From the NCBI GenBank assembly GCA_949358305.1, contig OX442318.1:1598501-1662500 (forward strand): a stretch of DNA of 64,000 nt, read 5' to 3'. The notes beneath the pieces were generated by a model. That model was not told where the DNA came from. It did not search any database and saw only the letters and a program-made list of their open reading frames with translations. The position numbers were made by a program, and so were the translations under genes. Positions 1 through 15,200 of the stretch are shown here, one piece after another (within the stretch, counting starts at the first letter, position 1; every line of letters begins with the position of its first letter). Source of the stretch: Strigamia acuminata (lineage: Eukaryota > Arthropoda > Chilopoda > Geophilomorpha > Linotaeniidae).

Positions 1-267
1 ATTGAAATTTCATTACAAAATCCAAATTAAATCTCATAACACAATTTTTCCTCTAACAACATCAATTTCCAACCCAAAAAACGTAAAAATTAACATTCTA
101 ATCTTCAAATTCCATAATTTACTCATTTTCCCACTCAAAACATCAAAACCCGCATCAAAAAAATCAAATTTTCACATTTTAAAACCCAAAAAAATTTATT
201 TTTAATTTTTTAAAATTTATTTTTAATTTATTTTTAATTTTCTTTATTTTCTTGCATTTATTTCAAG

Positions 268-3200
268 GCAACTTCGGGAGTTTATCCCCCCAATTACACT
301 CCAAGTACAATCTCCACATACCCATACACACTGGAGTTCCAACGAGCCGTCGAACAAGCCACAAAAGGCCGCGACACTCACACGATACAATTATACAAAC
401 CCGAAGGCAGCCATCTCGGTTTTAGTGTGGTCGGACTCCATTCCGAAGACGAGGGCGAACTCGGCATCTTCGTACAAGAACTCCAACCGTCCGGCATCGC
501 GGCCCGGTAAGAAAAACCGAAAAACCCAAACATTCAAAATGGCGCGCACTCCCGACCAATCACGACCCACCTCGTCCCCATAGCAACATCCTAGCACATA
601 AATTAAAAATGGCGGGCACATCCGACCAATGAGCGCTCGCCATCGACCATGGCGGCCATCGTCAGTGACGTCACACATCGTGATGTATTCGATCGATTAT
701 TTATTTATTTTTTTTTGCTTTGGTTTGGGAGTGATGGCGACACTCTGCTTTATTTGAGACGGAATTTGCAGCGGAACGGACGAAACAAATAGCTGCGCTG
801 TTAGTTGCTAGTCCCATGTGGCCCCTGTGCCGGTCATGGCGCCGACTGTGGGTCTCAGCTCCGCCATGCCGCGCTGCTTAACGGAGCAGCTGATTGCAGG
901 TAACAAAAACGAGCGAAAATGGAAGGAAAATTGAATTATTTGGCTTTTAAAGCGCTCGTAAGCACGGATATTGGATTTTTGTGGTCGGGGGATGCGTGGT
1001 GGATGATTTGGTTGGGTTTTGTCGAGTCGCTTTTAACGTTTTTGTCATTTTTGTCGTTTTTTTCTTCACTTTTAGTGCACCGCAAATTGGCAGCCAAGCG
1101 CCCAGCACTGCACCGCAGCGGTAGGTTCAATTGCACGTTGGATGTGGGGAAAATGGTGGCTTGATCGTGGTGTTAAAATTGGAATTTTGGGGTTTTTGGG
1201 AGAGATTTTGACGGCGGTTTTGGTTGAGGGGTCGACGTCGGATTGGAAAAAATTGGAAAAATTGAAAAAAAAAATTTTTTTTGATGGTTTTTGGTGTCTA
1301 AAAGTGGATTTAAGACTCGATTTTATTTGTTTTGTTGGTTGAGAATTTGAAAGTTAAATGATTATGGCGATTATTACTTATAAAAATAAAAAGCAAATGA
1401 CACCGCCGATGGGTGGCTCTTCTGTCTAAGTGTGGAATACCTTAAAGCTTCAAATAAACGCCCGGGCGTTGAAAAATAAAAATTATTGGTTTTTTTTTTT
1501 TCAAAATTGATGATTTTCCGACTTTTCCCCGGCGCTTATTGGAAGCTTTGAGCATCGAAATGGAAATTTGAAATGAAAATAAAGTAATTTTTGTTGACTT
1601 TTGCAGAAATGGTCGCTTGCAAGAAGGCGATCAGATCGTGGCGATCGACGGGCAACCTTTGGATTCCAATATTTCGCACCAACAGGCCATAAGTATCCTG
1701 CAACAAGCACAGGGACTGGTCGAACTGATTGTGGCTCGCGGAAACGCGGAAAAGAACGCTGGCACGGTCCACGAACAAGAATCGCCGGTTGTCGAAACTC
1801 AAGGCATTTCCGCTGACAACGCCAAAGTCGCAGAAATGGTGGTGAGCAGAAAACGTGCCGCATGCCGATAAACCCCATTTTTACCGGCATAAGAATTGAT
1901 CCTAAACAAGCATAAAAAGCATTCTTAGATGTCCATAATGTAGGAAATTGGCCTAAATTTCTATAAATTTACCAAGATTTTAGTAATAAACTTCAGAAAA
2001 TTAAGAAAACTTAAATTTCGGGCCGGAATTCCAACATAATTATTCATCCGAGCGGCTTAATGCGGGGTGGCCATTTTGGTTGGATTGTTTTTGGGCTAAA
2101 AATGCATTATTTTGGTCTTATGATGAGTTTGATTGGGGGAAATGTGAATATTTGGGGCAAAAAGTGCATTTTTTCGTTGTTTGGTGGCAGTGTGGCCAGT
2201 ATTGTGACATTTTGTTAATTTGTTTCAGTTGAATACAGAATGGGCGCAAGTGGATGTGGTTGATTTAATTAATGATGGCACCGGTCTTGGCTTTGGAATT
2301 GTTGGTGGCCGAAGCACTGGTGTTGTGGTCAAGACGATTCTACCTGGAGGAGTCGCCGATAGGGTGAGATTTGCTGATTTTTTGATGTTTTTGTTTTGAG
2401 TGATTTGATTGATGAGTTTAGGTTTTGTGTTGACTGTGTGCGGTTTAGGTTTGTGTTGTATTGATTGATGAGTTGTGATCGAATTTTGACTGGTTTGGTT
2501 TTAACGATTTTTTTTTATTTTTGTCAATTTTTATCGATTTTTTTCTGGATCGATTTTAAATTATAATCGAGTTTTCCTGAATAATTTACATTTTTATCGA
2601 TTTTTATTGAAAAATTTGAAATTTTTATCGTTGTTTCATATTAAATTTTTATTTTTATCGATTTTTATTGAGAAATTTGAAATTTTAAACGATTTTTATA
2701 GAGAAATTTGAAATTTTAATCGATTTTTCCTAAATAATTTTTACTTTTATGGATTTTTATTGATAAATTTGCATTTTTATTGATTTTTATTGATAAGTTT
2801 GGATTTTTATCGATTTTTATTGATAAATTTGCATTTTTATTGATTTTTATTGATAAGTTTGGATTTTTGTCGATTATTATTGATGAATTTAAAATTTTAA
2901 TCGATTTTTTCCTGAAAAATGTCAATTTTAATCGATTTATTCCTGAAAAATGTCAATTTTAATCGATTTTTTCCTGAAAAATGTAAATTTTAATTGATTT
3001 TTTCCTGAAAAATGTCAATTTTAATCGATTTATTCCTGAAAAATGTCAATTTTAATCGATTTTTTCCTGAAAAATGTAAATTTTAATTGATTTTTTCCTG
3101 AAAAATGTCAATTTTAATCGATTTTTTCCTGAAAAATGTAAATTTTAATCGATTTTTTCCTGAAAAATGTAAATTTTAATCGATTTATTCCTGAAAACTA

Positions 3201-6200
3201 TAAATTTTAATCGATTTTTTCCTGAAAAATGTAAATTTGTATCGTTTTTCACAGCGAAATTGATTGTAATGTTTGATTTTGAATTGTTGCATCAGGACGG
3301 AAGACTTCAGAGCGGGGACCACATTCTGCAAATCTGCGAAGTGAATTTACGCGGGATGGGCTCGGAGCAGGTGGCGGCCGTCCTCCGCCAGTCGGGCAGC
3401 CACGTACGACTCATAGTGGCACGTCCCATCGAGCCCACGTCTCCCGATTATCAACAAACGATTCAAAGCCATGCACCGATCGTTCCAACGCGCCTTCTCA
3501 ACGACCCGGAAGAGCTGGAACGACACTTGTCATTATTACAAGCACAAAACGGTTTTGCAGACCCAACCCTGCAGTCCGACAGCCAACATTTTGTTTTTGA
3601 CCACTTGGCGCCGCAACCAGTTCACGTAGGGTCACACATTGGTGTTTGTTTGTGATTGGTTGCTCATTGGTTGGTGTTGTTTTTGATTTGCAGCAGCACG
3701 CTCAGCCTTGTTCGGATTTGGAAATGTTTGACGTAGAATTAGTCAAAGATCAACAAGGGTTGGGGATCACCATTGCGGGTTACGTCTGCGAAAGAGGTAA
3801 AAACTGCAAAAACAATCGATATATCGGGCGAAAATCTAGATTTACGCCTGTGGATGGAGATTATACGACTGATAATTGAGTTTTTTGAGTAAAAATTGAT
3901 TTTTTTTTCACTAAAAATCGATGTATTCTGAGTAAAAATTGATATTTTTCACCAAAAATCGATGTATTCTGAGTAAAAATTGATATTTTACAATTTAATA
4001 TCGAATTTTGCGAACGAAAATCGGTGTTTAAGATTGGAAATTAATATTTTACGATCGTAAATCGATATTTTACAATTTAATATCGAATTTTGCGAACGAA
4101 AATCGGTGTTTAAGATTGGAGATTAATATTTTACGATCGAAAATCGATATTTTACAATTTAATATCGAATTTTGCGAACGAAAATCGGTGTTTAAGATTG
4201 GAAATTAATATTTTACGATCGTAAATCGATATTTTACAATTTAATATCGAATTTTGCGAACGAAAATCGGTGTTTAAGATTGGAAATTAATATTTTACGA
4301 TCGAAAATCGATATTTTACAATTTAATATCGAATTTTGCGAACGAAAATCGGTGTTTAAGATTGGAAATTAATATTTTACGATCGTAAATCGATATTTTA
4401 CAATTTAATATCGAATTTTGCGAACGAAAATCGGTGTTTAAGATTGGAGATTAATATTTTACGATCGAAAATCGATATTTTACAATTTAATATCGAATTT
4501 TGCGAACGAAAATCGGTGTTTAAGATTGGAGATTAATATTTTACGATCGAAAATCGATATTTTACAATTTAATATCGAATTTTGCGAAGGAAAATCGGTG
4601 TTTAAGATTGGAAATTAATATTTTACGATCGTAAATCGATATTTTACAATTTAATATCGAATTTTGCGAACGAAAATCGGTGTTTAAGATTGGAGATTAA
4701 TATTTTACGATCGAAAATCGATATTTTACAATTTAATATCGAATTTTGCGAAGGAAAATCGGTGTTTAAGATTGGAGATTAATATTTTACGATCGAAAAT
4801 CGATATTTTACAATTTAATATCGAATTTTGCGAAGGAAAATCGGTGTTTAAGATTGGAAATTGATATTTTACGATTGAAAATTAATATTTTGCAATTAAT
4901 ATTGAATCTTACGATCGAAAATCGATATTTAAGACTGGAAATCTATAGTTTACGGCTAAAAATAAATATTTTACGATTAAAAATCGATTTTTTAAAACTA
5001 GAAATTGATATTTATGATTCACAATCGATATTTTACAAGAAAAATCGAATCTTTCGACCGAAAATCGATGTTTACGGCTAAAAAACTGACTGTTTAAGAC
5101 AGAAAACCGATATTTTACGACTGAAAATCGATATTTTCTGACTAAAAACCTATATTTTGTCATTAAATATCGAATTTAACGACCGAAAGCCGACATTAGT
5201 GATTGGAAATCGATATGTGAATAGTTCTCATTTCTCCACAGATGAAATCTCCGGCATTTTTGTAAAAAGTATCACCGAACGGAGCGCAGCCGCCATCGAT
5301 GGTCGCATAGAAATCAACGACCAAATCGTAGAAGTGGACGGAGTGTCCGTCGAGGGCTACTCCAACCACCAGGCCGTCGAAGTGCTACGTAACACCGGCC
5401 AGAAAGTGAAATTAAAAATCGTTCGATATCTTCGCGGACCCAAATACCAACAGTTGCAGCTAGCCATAGGTAGAAAATAACCCTATCGCCCCTCCCATCA
5501 CCCGTCAATCACACCGAAATGTGTTTTTTAGCGCCGAGGATCGTGGAGATTGCGGCGCCGGCCGAAACGACGGTTGAGATGGCGCCCGTAGTCGATATAG
5601 TCGATTTTGTCGAGGCGACGAATGTGGATATGCACGTGGACGAGTGCAGTCTTTTAATGGAGGATCTGTTTGGTGAGTTTTGATGGATTGCGGTTGAGGT
5701 TTGTTGTTTTTAATGTTGTTTTGGGTTTTTTTAGCGGGGGATTTGGATCCTGAAGTGGAGGCCGGGATTCGTGCGAAGTGGCACGACGTTGTGGGCTCTG
5801 AATATTTGATTGTGGTAAGGAAAAGGAATGAAGTTTGATTGGAAAAATGTCTGTTGGAATGATCGATACTTGAGAGTGTGGAGATTGAAGATAGAATCGA
5901 TCGAAGTGGTTGATGAAAAAATTTAAAAATTGATTTTGACGTATTTCTGTGTATATTCTCATGATTTTGACGTTTTTATGTGTATTTTCTCATGATTTTG
6001 ATGTTTTTAAGTTGACTTCTCATTATGATGCATTTTGATGAAACTCAGGACTGAGAAAATATCAAGGGGTATGACAATCAGAATCTGCAGAGATTCAAAT
6101 CTTTCGAAGGATTTTTATGGGATTTTTATGGGATTTGGAAAGATTTAGATGATTAGTTTAGTAAAAAAAAGTCGAAAATGATTTAACTTTCGTCCAATTT

Positions 6201-9200
6201 TCGACAAAATTCAAAATTTTTATAAAGTTTAAAGATTCGGGGATTCGGAACGGGATTTGCAAGCTTAGATATTAGGTGGAATGACGTACCCCTCGGAAAA
6301 TATTCAAAAATTGCAGGATTCTTAAGAAAATACATTTAAAAATGTCAAAATCATGAGAAAATACATCCAAAAACGCCAGAATGATTTTTGCTATAATTTT
6401 TCTAATTTTTGTAAACTGTATTTCTTAAATTTCTTAGGTTTTCTCGTTATAATGTTAAGAACTCTCGCTGTTACCATCCATTTTTTGCTCCCCCGACCCG
6501 TTCGTAATAGAAAATCGATAGAAAAATCGAAAAAGATGAAAATAAAATACCAAATCGATTAAAAAATCGATAAATCGTGATATTAAAATTAAAAAACCCA
6601 TTGAAAATTCGATAAAAACAAAAACTAGAAGAAAAAAAAATTGATTTTTATTATTTCAACAATCTTTAATAACTCCGAATACTTTTCTCACAAAGGTGGC
6701 GCAACTGTCAAAGTTCCACACTGGCGGAGGTCTCGGAATCAGTCTCGAAGGAACGGTCGACGTCGAAAACGGTCACGAAGTTCGACCGCACCATTACATT
6801 CGATCCATACTGCCGGACGGTCCGGTCGGAACCAACGGAAAACTCAAAAGCGGCGACGAATTACTAGAGGTGACCCACCTGACCGGTCGAACCGGCCCGA
6901 CCCGACTTCCCTAACTTGCCCGCATCGTTGCAGGTGAACGACACGAAGCTGCTCGGTCTCAACCACATGGACGTGGTGGCCATTCTGAAGGATCTCCCGA
7001 CCAACGTCCGGTTGGTGTGCTCGCGCCCCATTCACTTGGTGCTGGACATTTCCTGTTTGCAGACTTCGCCCCGCTCCGGCTCCGGCTCGGCGGTCATGTC
7101 GTCGTACGGCGGCAGCTTGCAGAACCTCGTCCCCATCACGGACCGGCTGTTCAAGGCCAAGTCGGACGGTTCTCTGGCGGCCCCGGCGTGCGGCGCCGAC
7201 GGGGCGGAAGTCGTGTTCTCGAAACTCAAGTCGCGATCTTTGGAACCCTTGACTGGTTTGGCAATGTGGAGCAGCGAACCACAGATAATCGAATTAAACA
7301 AGGGCGATCGCGGCCTCGGTTTCAGCATTTTGGACTATCAGGTAAATTGGAGGTGGCGGCGCGTCGTTGCCGCGGTTGAAACTAAACCGAGCTCTTAGAG
7401 AAGTTGTTAATTCTGTTCAAAATGTATTTCGAGATTCTACGGCGTTATGTTCAAAAAGGGTTATAAATTAACGTACCGTACCGCCCCGTTTAATAACCCG
7501 GGTTCATTAAGGTGCCGGTCCTGTTTTAACGCCTGGCAGTTATCGAATCGAAACGTATGCAAAACGTGTCATTTGTCATCCTTTTTTGGCACATTTCGGG
7601 CCAATTATGTACCCGAGCGCAATTCGAGGCCCGCGCGTTATTGGCAAAAATAAAATTTGCCCCGCGCGCAATTCGAGGTCTGCGTGCTATTAGAGGCCTG
7701 CGTAGTAATCGATAATATACGGTAAGATTGTGCGCGTCAAAGAGCGCTTAACAGGTGCATTCAATCCTCAAAAGACGAATTCATTTCTGATTGGAGAAGT
7801 CTTTTCAAACGAATAAGTCAATTCGCCTTTCGAGGATCGAATGCACGTCAAATCCGCGGTAACGACTAAAATTTGTTTTGCTTTTGTTTGACCCGATGAA
7901 ATGTTTTACCGCCAACTAGGACCCGATGAACTCTAACGAGACTGTGATCGTGATCCGGAGTCTGGTGCCTGGCGGAGTCGCGCAGCAGGACGGGCGAATC
8001 ATCCCCGGTGACCGCCTGGTCTTCGTCAACAATATCAATCTGGAAAACGCCACGTTAGACGAGGCCGTGCAGGCACTGAAGGGTGCACCCAAAGGCGTCG
8101 TGTTGATCGGCGTGACCAAACCTCTTCCGCTGCCCGAAAGTGCCAACGCCAGTGCCAACGCTAGTCACCAGGTAGGCGAACCTGGTGAGAACGACTACTC
8201 GTCTCACCCCAAAATATTTAAGTCTGAAAGCTTTTGAAAAGAAAGGCAAAGAGTTCTCATTTTATAGCCCGCTTTTCGAATAATCCGTCCGGCGGCCTTT
8301 GCGGCGAGAATTAACATCACATCTCCGGTCCTTCCTTCTCCGTTTCATTTTATTTTTCTTTCTTTTTCTTCTAGAGATTTATTGTTGCAACTTATTTTTC
8401 ATCTGTATAACTGTGTCAAATAAAGTAATTTTTGTGTTAAAGATTAATATTTTTTTTTTTCAAGTAAGTAAAGTAAGTAAAATAATAAAATGGGTTTCAA
8501 TTATTATTTTATTGTTTTTCTTTGTTCTTCATCCTTTGATTTATTTATTTCATTCTACTCTGTTCTTGTTCTATTCAACACTGGGAGATATGGAATTAAG
8601 GGCCCGGCCGCGGAAGAAGGTGAATTTGCGAGAAGTTTTACTGAATTTTACTTTTCTGCCAAAACTGAAAGAGTAGTTGCATTGTAAAATTGATTGATTG
8701 ACGTGGTATGATTAGGTAACACTAATTATGAAGTAGTTTAGATTAAATTTTAAAGAGACGAACGGACGGACGGACATGACCGTTTCATGAGACTTTCTAA
8801 ACATCAGGTTTAGAAGTCTAAAAGGCAGTTTTTTAACCGTGTTAAATCAAAAGAAATCGTGCCGAAAAAGACCGCGTCAAAACAGGGCTGGACTGGATAG
8901 AAATTTAGTACCGGGAAATCTGGATCGGTCGGGCCACAGGGCCAGGGAAGAGAAGATGGGCCGCCATTGTTTCCGATGAATGTGTTGACTGTAGAGTTGT
9001 TAAAGCAGGATTCTGTAGTTAACCTTACCTGGTGCAGAAAGCAGCATAATAATAATATTAATGATTATTAATTGTAGATGATAGGACTAATTTTCTTTGT
9101 TTTTGTATATAAATTTTATTTATTTCTTCCTTCGCAGACTCGATACGATGATAGCACGAACTATAGTTTGCCTCCTGTGATCAGAACAAGCCCAAGTCTC

Positions 9201-12200
9201 CTACAAGAGCAGGTAAAATGAAAGAATAGAGAACAATTATTAATTTTGGCAGTAATTCCTGCAAAAGTATGAATTTTCTGAATCCAGTTTACTTGTGAAG
9301 GAGCTCACTCATTCACAAGTCAACTGGAATGATAAGATTTTGTTATTCACCTTGAAATGTGAGTTGGGTTGAGTTGCCATGGCACTGCAGCATCTCTGGT
9401 GACAAAATAAAATGAGAAAAACAACCCAAATAATTCATAGTGTGATAAAATTAGCTCTAGGTTGGTAGCGGAGGGGTCAACGAACGCTTTTAATAGTCTT
9501 GGATGAAATTAAAAACATTTTATCGCTTCAACTGGTCGAGTGACGCAAACGATTCGCGAAGAAAACAATAAAAATGGCTTGAATTGGATTAAAAAAAATT
9601 GAAAAATTAAAATAAAATAATGAATTTGAGACAGATGTGTTGCCAAGGAAATTTGATTGGCAGTTGCTAGGCCTTATTTTTAGATTTTGTTATTCCAAAA
9701 GCTAAATTAAATTGCAACTTTTTCTCTTTGTTATTGGGTGTCGTCTCTCTAAGCTTGATATATGAGTTTTCACTATTGGGTTTCCATTATTATATATTTT
9801 TTTAGAAAAAAGAATTTTCTAATTAATTTTTATTCTCATTGGTCAGTCAAGGCAGGAATTGACCCCAGCAGCCACCAACAAGAGGATTATCAAATAATAT
9901 TAACTGTTTACCTTAACAACACCAGCAGTGGATGAAATGGTGGAACCTTGTCTCCTAGTAGTGAGTTGGCTCTCTGATGTTGCTAGGCAACCGAGAGATG
10001 GAGCTATTTTGCAGGTGGGGAGGTGGCCCATTTGATGTGGAAATGTCTGCAATGGAGTAGAAAGTCAAGAAAGAAATTTATTAGAACGTTCCGCCAGCTG
10101 CCGAATAAATTAAGAAAGAAATAAAACCAGTCGGCTCCGTAATTTTTTTTTAATAATAGTAAGACGTAAATAAAATAAATTCAAACCACTTTAGGAATAC
10201 TTTTGTTTACTGCTTATTAGCCCCGTGTTGTAAGGATATTGCTATATTTTCACTTAAATAAATGTTGTGACCAATAATAATGATGATGATTTTTGCTAAT
10301 TTGTAGGATTTGGGCGGAGATTTATTAGCGAAAAACGCTTGGCAAAGCGAATATACGGAAGGCCATCCAGCATTTCGATCCATTGCATGGCCCCAGTACC
10401 GCGAGCCAGCGTGGGATTCGCCTTCTGGTGGTGGATCGGAGCGCTCGACTCCACTCGCCTCGCCCGTACCTTCGCCAAACCTAGGCAGGTGGGCCGCCAC
10501 CGTTCCGCCTCTGCCGTCGGCTCTAGAAAGGACCGTTAAAGTGAAAAAGGGACCGGATCAGCTAGGTAGATAAATAGATAAATAGTATTTTTGTGTTTGG
10601 GTCAAGGATATATTTGAGAGAAATATATAACGAACAAACTGACGATAAAGTTGGTGTAGACGGGTTAGCTCAGTGCACGCGTTGGTAGAACCAGCCTCAC
10701 CCCCCTACTACTTCTTGACCAGGACAAGGCGTGACCATCCGGCCAATAGAGCGTGAAGAACAAGACATTTTTTTACAGCAAACGCAGACACCAACAAGAC
10801 CACACCCACAACTTCCCCAACCTCATCTAAATAAGCAGATATTCCTCCGGACGTAGTTCTAGGTCGCGGCCTTTTTGTAATTTTGTTCGTTTGTTTGAAT
10901 GTCGAAGGAATCAACGTGGAGGCCGTCGACAAAGGCGTGAACGGCGTAGTCATCCAGTCCATCACTGCAGGAGGTGCCGTGGAAGCGGACGGGCGTCTCC
11001 AAGTGGGAGATTATCTCGTGTCGATCAACCACGAGAGTTTGCGAAGAATTTCCAACTCGCAAGCACGGGCCATCCTGAGAAGGACGCAACTGGTCACATC
11101 CGACGTAAGGTACGAGTTCAGGGGGTACGACATTCAACCGAATCTCCGACATGGGCTTCTGAATCCCCGAATATCCGAATCCCGAATCTTTACATTTTAT
11201 AAGAATTTTGAATTCTGTCAGTAGTTGGCTGAAATAGTGTAGTGATAAGGGAAAAATGCATCGCGCAAACTCTCTATCGATGTTCGTACGTTAACGCTTG
11301 TAGGCTTTGCTGCGTAACACTTGGAATGTCACATCGATGCCCGTTAATTTTGACAAGTTTTCCGGGTTAATCTGTGTGTGCATAATGTTGAGATTGTGAC
11401 ATAATAGGCGCATTCGAAAAGTCATTAAAACGAGTGTAAACGTGTTTACACTCGTTTTCACACGACATTTACACGAATTAATTCGTGTAAATGTCGTGTA
11501 AACTGGTTAAACGGAAACGGCCTGTACGCCACGTTTCCGTTTAAAATCTCCGTGCAACGAGTTTTCTCGTTGAAATCGGGTCTTGCTGGCAGCCATCTTG
11601 GATTTTCGTTAGATCGGTTGGAACGATGTCGATCGCAAGAACAATTTTTTAGCAGGTATTAGCCGCATTCTTGCGATCGAATGCAACCGATGTTCGACCG
11701 CATTTGTACGATCGAATACGGCCGACGTTCGACCGACGTTCGGCCGCATTTGTACAATCGAATGCGGCCGACGTTCGGCCGACGTTCGGCCGCGTTTGTG
11801 CGATCTAATGCGGCCGGTGTTCGGCCGCATTTGTGCGATTGAGGCGGATGTTCAGCCGATTCCCGTTCGGAAATAAATATTAATAATACAAATAATTAAA
11901 ATAAATTTACATTTTATAATCATGTTTTTATAATCTCCTGTTTTTTTTTAGAGTAAACAACAACAATAATGACTATGGTTATTATTTGGACTAATTTAAT
12001 ATTTACACTTGAATTTACACTACTGAATTTTACACAGAAATTTATTTTGAAACTCGAAAATTGGGTCGTTTAACTTGAAATTTACACTACCAGTTGCACT
12101 GGTCATTTAGTGCAAATTACTTTTCGAATGCGCCTAATGTGTCCAAGATTGGGCCAATATTAAGCCAATATGTAATGGCAGCTGGGCGTTGCACACAAGT

Positions 12201-15200
12201 AGTCGGAGGCGTGGAGTTTTTGCGTTAATCTTATCTCGCTTTGACTTATTGGCATTTGCAAAGGATGGCACGGCGCCATTGCAATTTGACAAACTTAGTC
12301 CATCGATCGGCAACTTTTATTCGGAATTAAACAAATGGCAAAGGTCGAAAGCCGAAGCCATTGCGTGCCGACTCTTGCGTGCTATTTTTAATCCGAAATA
12401 AATTATGCAGAGGGCTGGAATTAATGACAGTTTGCCTTCTTTCTTTCGTTCGCAGTATCACGTACATTCCCGGGCCCGATGCCGCCGTTCACCGCGAGTC
12501 CGCGCTCATCATGATGCGAGAAGAGGCCGTTTCCTCTCACACTTGGTAATAATAAACGGGAAAAAAAGAAAGATAATGAAGAAAAAGAGAAAAATTAGTG
12601 AGAATTGAGAGTGGTAGAACAAAAATGGGCAGATTATTAGATGACAACGTCCTTGAAACTGTTTCTAATCTATAATTGTGTTGTGTGTTTGGAGATTGAT
12701 GGACAAAATGTATTTGAGTGATTTTCCTTTTGTTGCTGACGTATTTGTAGGAAGGCGTCCGAGCATCATCGGTATGTATGGGCAAAGCGAGCTAACTTGT
12801 TTTACCCAAATGTTTGATATTTGCACGAATGGTGTCGAGTGAAGGCATGGAATGTTTTAAATGTAAAGTTTAAATGTTTTATTCCCATTTAGCGGCAGTC
12901 AAAAATAGAAACGGCATTCGATATGCACTTGAGCCTCGTTAGAAAGAATTGCGAGCGACCAAAGTTCGTTATATCAAATTTTTTTAACGTGGTGTTCTAT
13001 GGCCAAATTGTTTGCATAATCGGACATTAGGTTTACGATCGGGAATTTACAATCGTGGTCAAAAAAAAACTTTGCTTCAGTTTTGCTGTTTTAAGTTTAT
13101 CGAGGGGGTAGTCAATGCTGGAAATCTCATACAGGCAAAGATTTTGGATTTCAAAATCCTTGAAATCTCATGAAATCCTGGGAATCCTGGAAATATTTGA
13201 AATTTCATGAAATCCTGGAAATCTTATAAATTTTCTTGCAAATTATCGCAAATTCTAGCAAAATATTTTAAGAAACCCACACGAAATTCTGAGAAACCCT
13301 TGTGAAATTCTAAGAAATCCTTGTGAAATCCTGAAATCCTTAGAAATCCTTGAAATCCTTAGCAAATCCCTGAAATCTTCGAAATCTTTCAAATCTCGTG
13401 AAATCCTGGAAATCTTATAAATTGTCTCGGAATTTGGTGTAAATTCTAGCAAATCGAGCTGGAAATCTCGCACAGGCAAAGATTTTGGATTTCAAAATCC
13501 TTGAAATCTCATGAAATCTTCAAGGATTTCAAAATCTCGTACGCGATTTTTGCGATTGGCTACCCCCTCGAAGTTTATCTATCATTATTTGCCCGGTCTA
13601 TTTTTTAATACAAGACGAGAGAGCGGGTCGAGATTGATGTCGTTGAATGTCGATGGGTTTTTATGCCACCTGGTGGATAAAATTAAAAGAGCTAAACTGA
13701 AGGGAAGTTGGTAAGACCGGGCCTGCACAAATGTTTCTAGTTTTGAATGCTTCCGTCTTTTAATATTTGTTATTTGAGTATACGAAGGTTTTGTTTGTGC
13801 AGGTTTTTTGATCTCGTTTTATCGTTGTGGATGCTTCACCTGAAAGCAGTCTAATAAGTTCGGTTTGGGGGGGGATGTAATCACTGTGGCAGCCATTTTT
13901 AATTTTGTGATTTTGCTGTTTTTGAGGCTGGGTTGTGCGTTGAAAAAACCTGGATAAACAAAGCGGCGAGGAGCTAGCCTATGCTTAAATCTCATATGGG
14001 CCAAGATTTTGGATTTCGAAGATTGGGAAATTTTGCACATTGTCTCGAGCAAAATCTTTAAATAAATCTGCCTGTAATCTTCAAATCCATTGCTAATCCT
14101 TGAAATCTTTAGCAAATCTTTGAAATCTTTAGAAAAATCCTTGAAATCTTTAGCAAATCCTTGAAATCTTTAGCAAATCCTTGAAATCTTTAGCAAATCA
14201 TTGAACTCTTTAGCAAATCATTGAAATTTTTTAGCAAATCTTTAGCAAATCATTGAAATCTTTAGCAAATTATAGGAAGTCCTTAGCAAATCCTTGAAAT
14301 CTTAAGCAAATCGTTGGAAGTCCTCAGCAAATCCTTGAAATCTTTAGCAAATCTTTAAAATCCTTAGCAAATCCTTGAAATCTTTAGCAAATCATAGCAA
14401 ATCTTTGAAATCTTTAGAAAATCTTTGAAATGTTTAGCGCATCCATGAGCTATTTACAAAATCCATTAAATCTCTAGCAAATCCTTGAAATCTTTAGCAA
14501 ATCCTTGAAATCTTTAGCAAATCCTTGAAATCTTTAGCAAATCCTTGAAATCTTTAGCAAATCCTTGAAATTTTTAGCAAATCCTTGAAATCTTTAGCAA
14601 ATCATTGAACTCTTTAGCAAATCTTTAGCAAATCATTGAAATCTTTAGCAAATTATTGGAAATCCTTAGCAAATTATTGGAAATCCTTAGCAAATTATTG
14701 GAAATCCTTAGCAAATTATTGGAAATCCTTAGCAAATTATTGGAAATCCTTAGCAAATTATTGGAAATCCTTAGCAAATCCTTTAAATCCAAAGCAAATC
14801 CTTGAAATGAAAAGCAAATCCTCAAAATCTTAGCAAATCCCCAAAAATCCTTACAATCCCCAAGATTCAAAAGGATTTAAAAGGATTTAAAAATCTCTAA
14901 CGCGATTTTTCCCATACGCTACCCCTCGCCAAGCCATCACCCCACACCTAGACACCACGAACTTACCGCGTCTACCTTAACCTTATTGCAGTTCATCCGA
15001 AGAACAGAGCGTGACCGAGGACGAATACAACGCCAACTCTTCCACGACGACCCCCGACGGGTTCCCCTCGTCGCAAATCAGCAGCAAGAACAAATACCAG
15101 CGACTGGACAGCATGACCGACACTTCGTCGTCGGCCGTGAGCAGCACCAAGACTCCGGACTCGGACTCGCGCACTTCCCCCGAACCAAAAATATCTCGCA

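Noticed and set aside
10661-10700. tRNA gene
   Set aside because: An A-box-like motif but no B box, anticodon arm or acceptor pairing.
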